From Methanobacteriota archaeon (GTDB taxonomy: Archaea > Thermoplasmatota > Poseidoniia > Poseidoniales > Poseidoniaceae), in NCBI GenBank assembly GCA_002726395.1, contig PBTA01000020.1, forward strand, positions 21,501-28,510: a stretch of 7,010 bases of DNA. The letters run 5' to 3'. Positions within the stretch are counted from its first letter, which is position 1. Each line of letters begins with the position of its first letter. This document shows positions 5,126 to 7,010 of this stretch, in pieces. Position numbers and translations under genes: made by a program. Below the pieces are notes generated by a model. The model saw only the letters and a list, made by a program, of their open reading frames with translations, was not told where the DNA came from and made no database searches.

Positions 5126-6019
5126 ATGAAATCAACATATAGACTAATGGGGATTGCCGATTTTATCACATTGGCAAATGGTTTGCTTGGTGTAGCAGCA
5201 CTAATGTTCATCATATTGGCAGTTGAAGATTTACAGGAACCATATTTTGCTGACGGTGTTAAAACAAATTACATCTGGGGTGCAATGACTTGTATCATGC
5301 TTTCAGTTATTGGTGATATTATTGACGGTCCGATCGCTAGAAGGTATTCAAAGAGAAAACTGCTTGGTGGAACTTTAGATGTTATGTCTGATTGTATTTC
5401 ATTTTGTGTTGCACCTGCTTTACTGATGTTTGTCATGTTTGGCAGATGGGGAGAAGCATCCCCCGCATGGACAATCTCACTTGGTATTGCAGCTGCGTGG
5501 ATTATTGTGACAGGAATGCTGAGGCTAGCTCGATTTCAGTATGAAGAAGCATCAGATAAAGTCTATTTCCATGGTTTGGCTTCTCCAGGCAATGCCATGG
5601 TGTTAATCACCGTTGCTGCCTTAATTTGGTTGCAGCCGGCGACTGGACTTGGACCGGATGTTTCAACAGAATGCATTTTCTGTTTTGAGCCAAGCAACTC
5701 ATCTGTAGAGAAACCATTTTTTGATTTTGTTATTTTACCAGTGATGTTTATTTCTGGGGGATTAATGATTGCTGACCGTAAACTGCCAAAAAATAAGCAT
5801 GGTTTGCCAATGAAAATTTCTGCTATACAGGGCTTAGCAATATTGTTTGGCACCTTGTTATCATGGGCACAATCAACCGATGCTGGAATTGATTTAGGAG
5901 ATACTAAGCCGCAGTTTTTGTTGTATTCAATCTCAGCAATATTATTAATATTTTACATAATCTCAGGACCAAAACAATCTGAATTACAAGAACGACAACA
6001 ACTTACTGAGTCTGAGTAA
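5126..6019 (+). CDS. pssA: CDP-alcohol phosphotransferase, probable archaetidylserine synthase
   Basis: An integral membrane enzyme of 297 residues predicted to transfer an archaeal CDP-activated ether lipid to L-serine, giving archaetidylserine. The family signature D-x2-D-G-x2-A-R-x8-G-x3-D-x3-D is exact, with D64, D67, G68, A71, R72, G81, D85 and D89. The following SDCISFCVAPALL and the later RLARFQYE and HGLASPGNA match the serine-transferring (PssA) branch better than the glycerol- or inositol-transferring branches. About eight hydrophobic segments can be drawn (near 10-32, 47-66, 90-105, 112-130, 151-170, 196-215, 228-248 and 263-280). Basic loops RKLPKNKHG and GPKQ fall on the cytoplasmic side, which supports the topology. 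It is longer than many PssA proteins because of an outside loop (171-196) with CIFC and the two last helices. GGTGA (5107-5111) sits rather far upstream for a Shine-Dalgarno. It diverges from a PGF-CTERM gene, and its stop overlaps the convergent membrane-protein gene. Serine as substrate is inferred. Confidence 0.87.
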   Translation: MKSTYRLMGIADFITLANGLLGVAALMFIILAVEDLQEPYFADGVKTNYIWGAMTCIMLSVIGDIIDGPIARRYSKRKLLGGTLDVMSDCISFCVAPALLMFVMFGRWGEASPAWTISLGIAAAWIIVTGMLRLARFQYEEASDKVYFHGLASPGNAMVLITVAALIWLQPATGLGPDVSTECIFCFEPSNSSVEKPFFDFVILPVMFISGGLMIADRKLPKNKHGLPMKISAIQGLAILFGTLLSWAQSTDAGIDLGDTKPQFLLYSISAILLIFYIISGPKQSELQERQQLTESE

Positions 6020-7010
6020 GTTTTAGGTGGTTTTCAGGTTTCTCTTCAATTCTTGATTGAATCATTAGGTGAATCATAAATGCCAATATGCCGATTGAGA
6101 AAATTATATCCCAAGAAATCTTGAATATCAATCTTGGAAGGTTTGGTGACAATGACAATTGTAATGCTAGCATACAGATTCTGGCAACCAAGAAATACGC
6201 GACATAGTTCATGTTATAACCTTTGGAATAAAACATACTAAACCACAATAAGGACATGGCTGCAGCAGGTCCACCACCCATGAATCCAACCCATGAATTG
6301 CTGGGGGAGAAACGGTCACCAATATAACCGCCGTTTAGGTAAACAGAGCCAGGATCAACATCTCTTGGGGAGCCAAAACCTCCGACTTGTCCTAAAGCCG
6401 CCCACCAAGTGAACCATACTACCAGTGGCAGTATAGTGACAATCATAGTACGAGGGATTTCTTTGGTGAAATCAGATGATTTAATTTGCAAAAATGCTAA
6501 TTCATTATCCAAAAACGACCTGAATGCAACAAATAAGGCTATAGTAATTCCACCAACATAGCCACCCCAACTCATTGTAAGCCAACATAAAGTAACCATT
6601 GTAAGGATTTCATAGCCCTTGTCTTGCTTGGTGATTTTAAGATAAATTCCAGAAACAATTGCACTGACTAAACCAATTAAAACCACCCAATCAATAATAT
6701 TGCTTTCTTGGTACATCAATAATGGTATGATTGTAAAGAAAGCAATGATAGAATAACGGATTCTCAAATCTGTGATGACTTTGTGAGCATACATGTATAT
6801 CATTATTCCAAGGAAAGCGAGCACGGTATTCATGATTAATGGGCCAATATCCCCGCTAACTGAAAAATTAATCGCCCCACGTGGGAATGAGAAGTATAAG
6901 GTTCGGTAATGAGATAATAATGTGGTAGGTATTATTGCAATTACATAAAATCCTAGAACTAATCGATTGGTTTTGCTGCCCTCTTTAGCCTTCAAAAAGA
7001 TTGGAGTTAA
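6003..7010 (-). CDS. Polytopic membrane protein of unknown function (5' end outside window)
   Basis: At least 335 codons are open to the right edge. The first possible start inside the window is a TTG at 6995, but the frame continues upstream as LTPIF without a stop, so the true start is probably outside. Counting from that TTG, about nine or ten hydrophobic segments occur (near 11-28, 50-69, 80-94, 101-119, 130-158 as one or two, 182-201, 234-256, 263-281 and 294-312). Between 202 and 233 is a long Gly-, Pro- and aromatic-rich loop (with GGFGSPRDVDPG and GGYIGDRFSP) that may face outside. A basic and acidic tail follows residue 313. I do not recognise the family. An archaeosortase was considered and not supported, since neither cysteine (C137, C274) sits in a sortase-like motif. 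Its stop (TAA 6003-6005) overlaps the pssA 3' end by 17 bases, tail to tail. A transporter or a glycan or lipid-handling membrane enzyme are possibilities only. Confidence 0.8.
   Translation of the reverse strand, partial: LTPIFLKAKEGSKTNRLVLGFYVIAIIPTTLLSHYRTLYFSFPRGAINFSVSGDIGPLIMNTVLAFLGIMIYMYAHKVITDLRIRYSIIAFFTIIPLLMYQESNIIDWVVLIGLVSAIVSGIYLKITKQDKGYEILTMVTLCWLTMSWGGYVGGITIALFVAFRSFLDNELAFLQIKSSDFTKEIPRTMIVTILPLVVWFTWWAALGQVGGFGSPRDVDPGSVYLNGGYIGDRFSPSNSWVGFMGGGPAAAMSLLWFSMFYSKGYNMNYVAYFLVARICMLALQLSLSPNLPRLIFKISWDIIFSIGILAFMIHLMIQSRIEEKPENHLKLTQTQ

Noticed and set aside
6003..7010. Possible archaeosortase A, given the nearby PGF-CTERM and pssA genes
   Set aside because: Archaeosortases need a catalytic Cys and two Arg in set motifs on the outer side of a compact polytopic protein. 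Here C137 lies in LCWLT and C274 in RICML, with no matching motif, so the assignment is unsupported.

Overview
The window looks like ordinary chromosome from an AT-leaning archaeon, most likely a marine planktonic euryarchaeon of the Poseidoniales (Marine Group II) type. That placement is inferred. It rests on a secreted protein with an archaeal PGF-CTERM sorting tail, a CDP-alcohol phosphotransferase of the archaetidylserine synthase type, TATA-like boxes about 25 bases upstream of start codons with no Shine-Dalgarno sequences (a leaderless style of expression), and several small zinc-ribbon or two-helix membrane proteins. No transposase, integrase, CRISPR array, toxin-antitoxin pair or phage gene was seen.

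Layout. Bases 1-332 (+) hold the 3' end of purA (adenylosuccinate synthetase), followed by a complete tRNA-Ala(UGC) at 382-457 (+). The next block lies on the minus strand: a zinc-ribbon protein with two membrane segments (507-827), a small two-helix membrane protein (974-1216), a DEAD-box RNA helicase with a long basic disordered tail (1301-2656) and a family 1 glycoside hydrolase with an N-terminal membrane anchor (2810-4144). A 51-residue single-helix membrane micropeptide follows on the plus strand (4232-4387). Its stop overlaps the stop of the convergent PGF-CTERM protein gene (4375-4953, -). The archaetidylserine synthase gene (5126-6019, +) diverges from that gene. Its 3' end overlaps a polytopic membrane protein of unknown function (6003-7010, -), which runs off the right edge with its true start outside the window.

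How the genes may work together. Most look like independent single-gene transcripts: same-strand gaps are 84-153 bases and strands alternate often. The one functional pairing is the head-to-head arrangement of a PGF-CTERM protein gene and pssA. In haloarchaea, archaetidylserine synthase is needed for lipid anchoring of archaeosortase (ArtA) substrates, which are PGF-CTERM proteins. Here a candidate substrate and a candidate lipid-pathway enzyme share a 172-base divergent intergenic region. No archaeosortase is recognisable in the window.

There is no gene-free stretch longer than 300 bases. The largest gaps are 4954-5125 (divergent promoter region), 2657-2809 (nothing convincing seen) and 828-973 (contains a perfect 10-bp inverted repeat).
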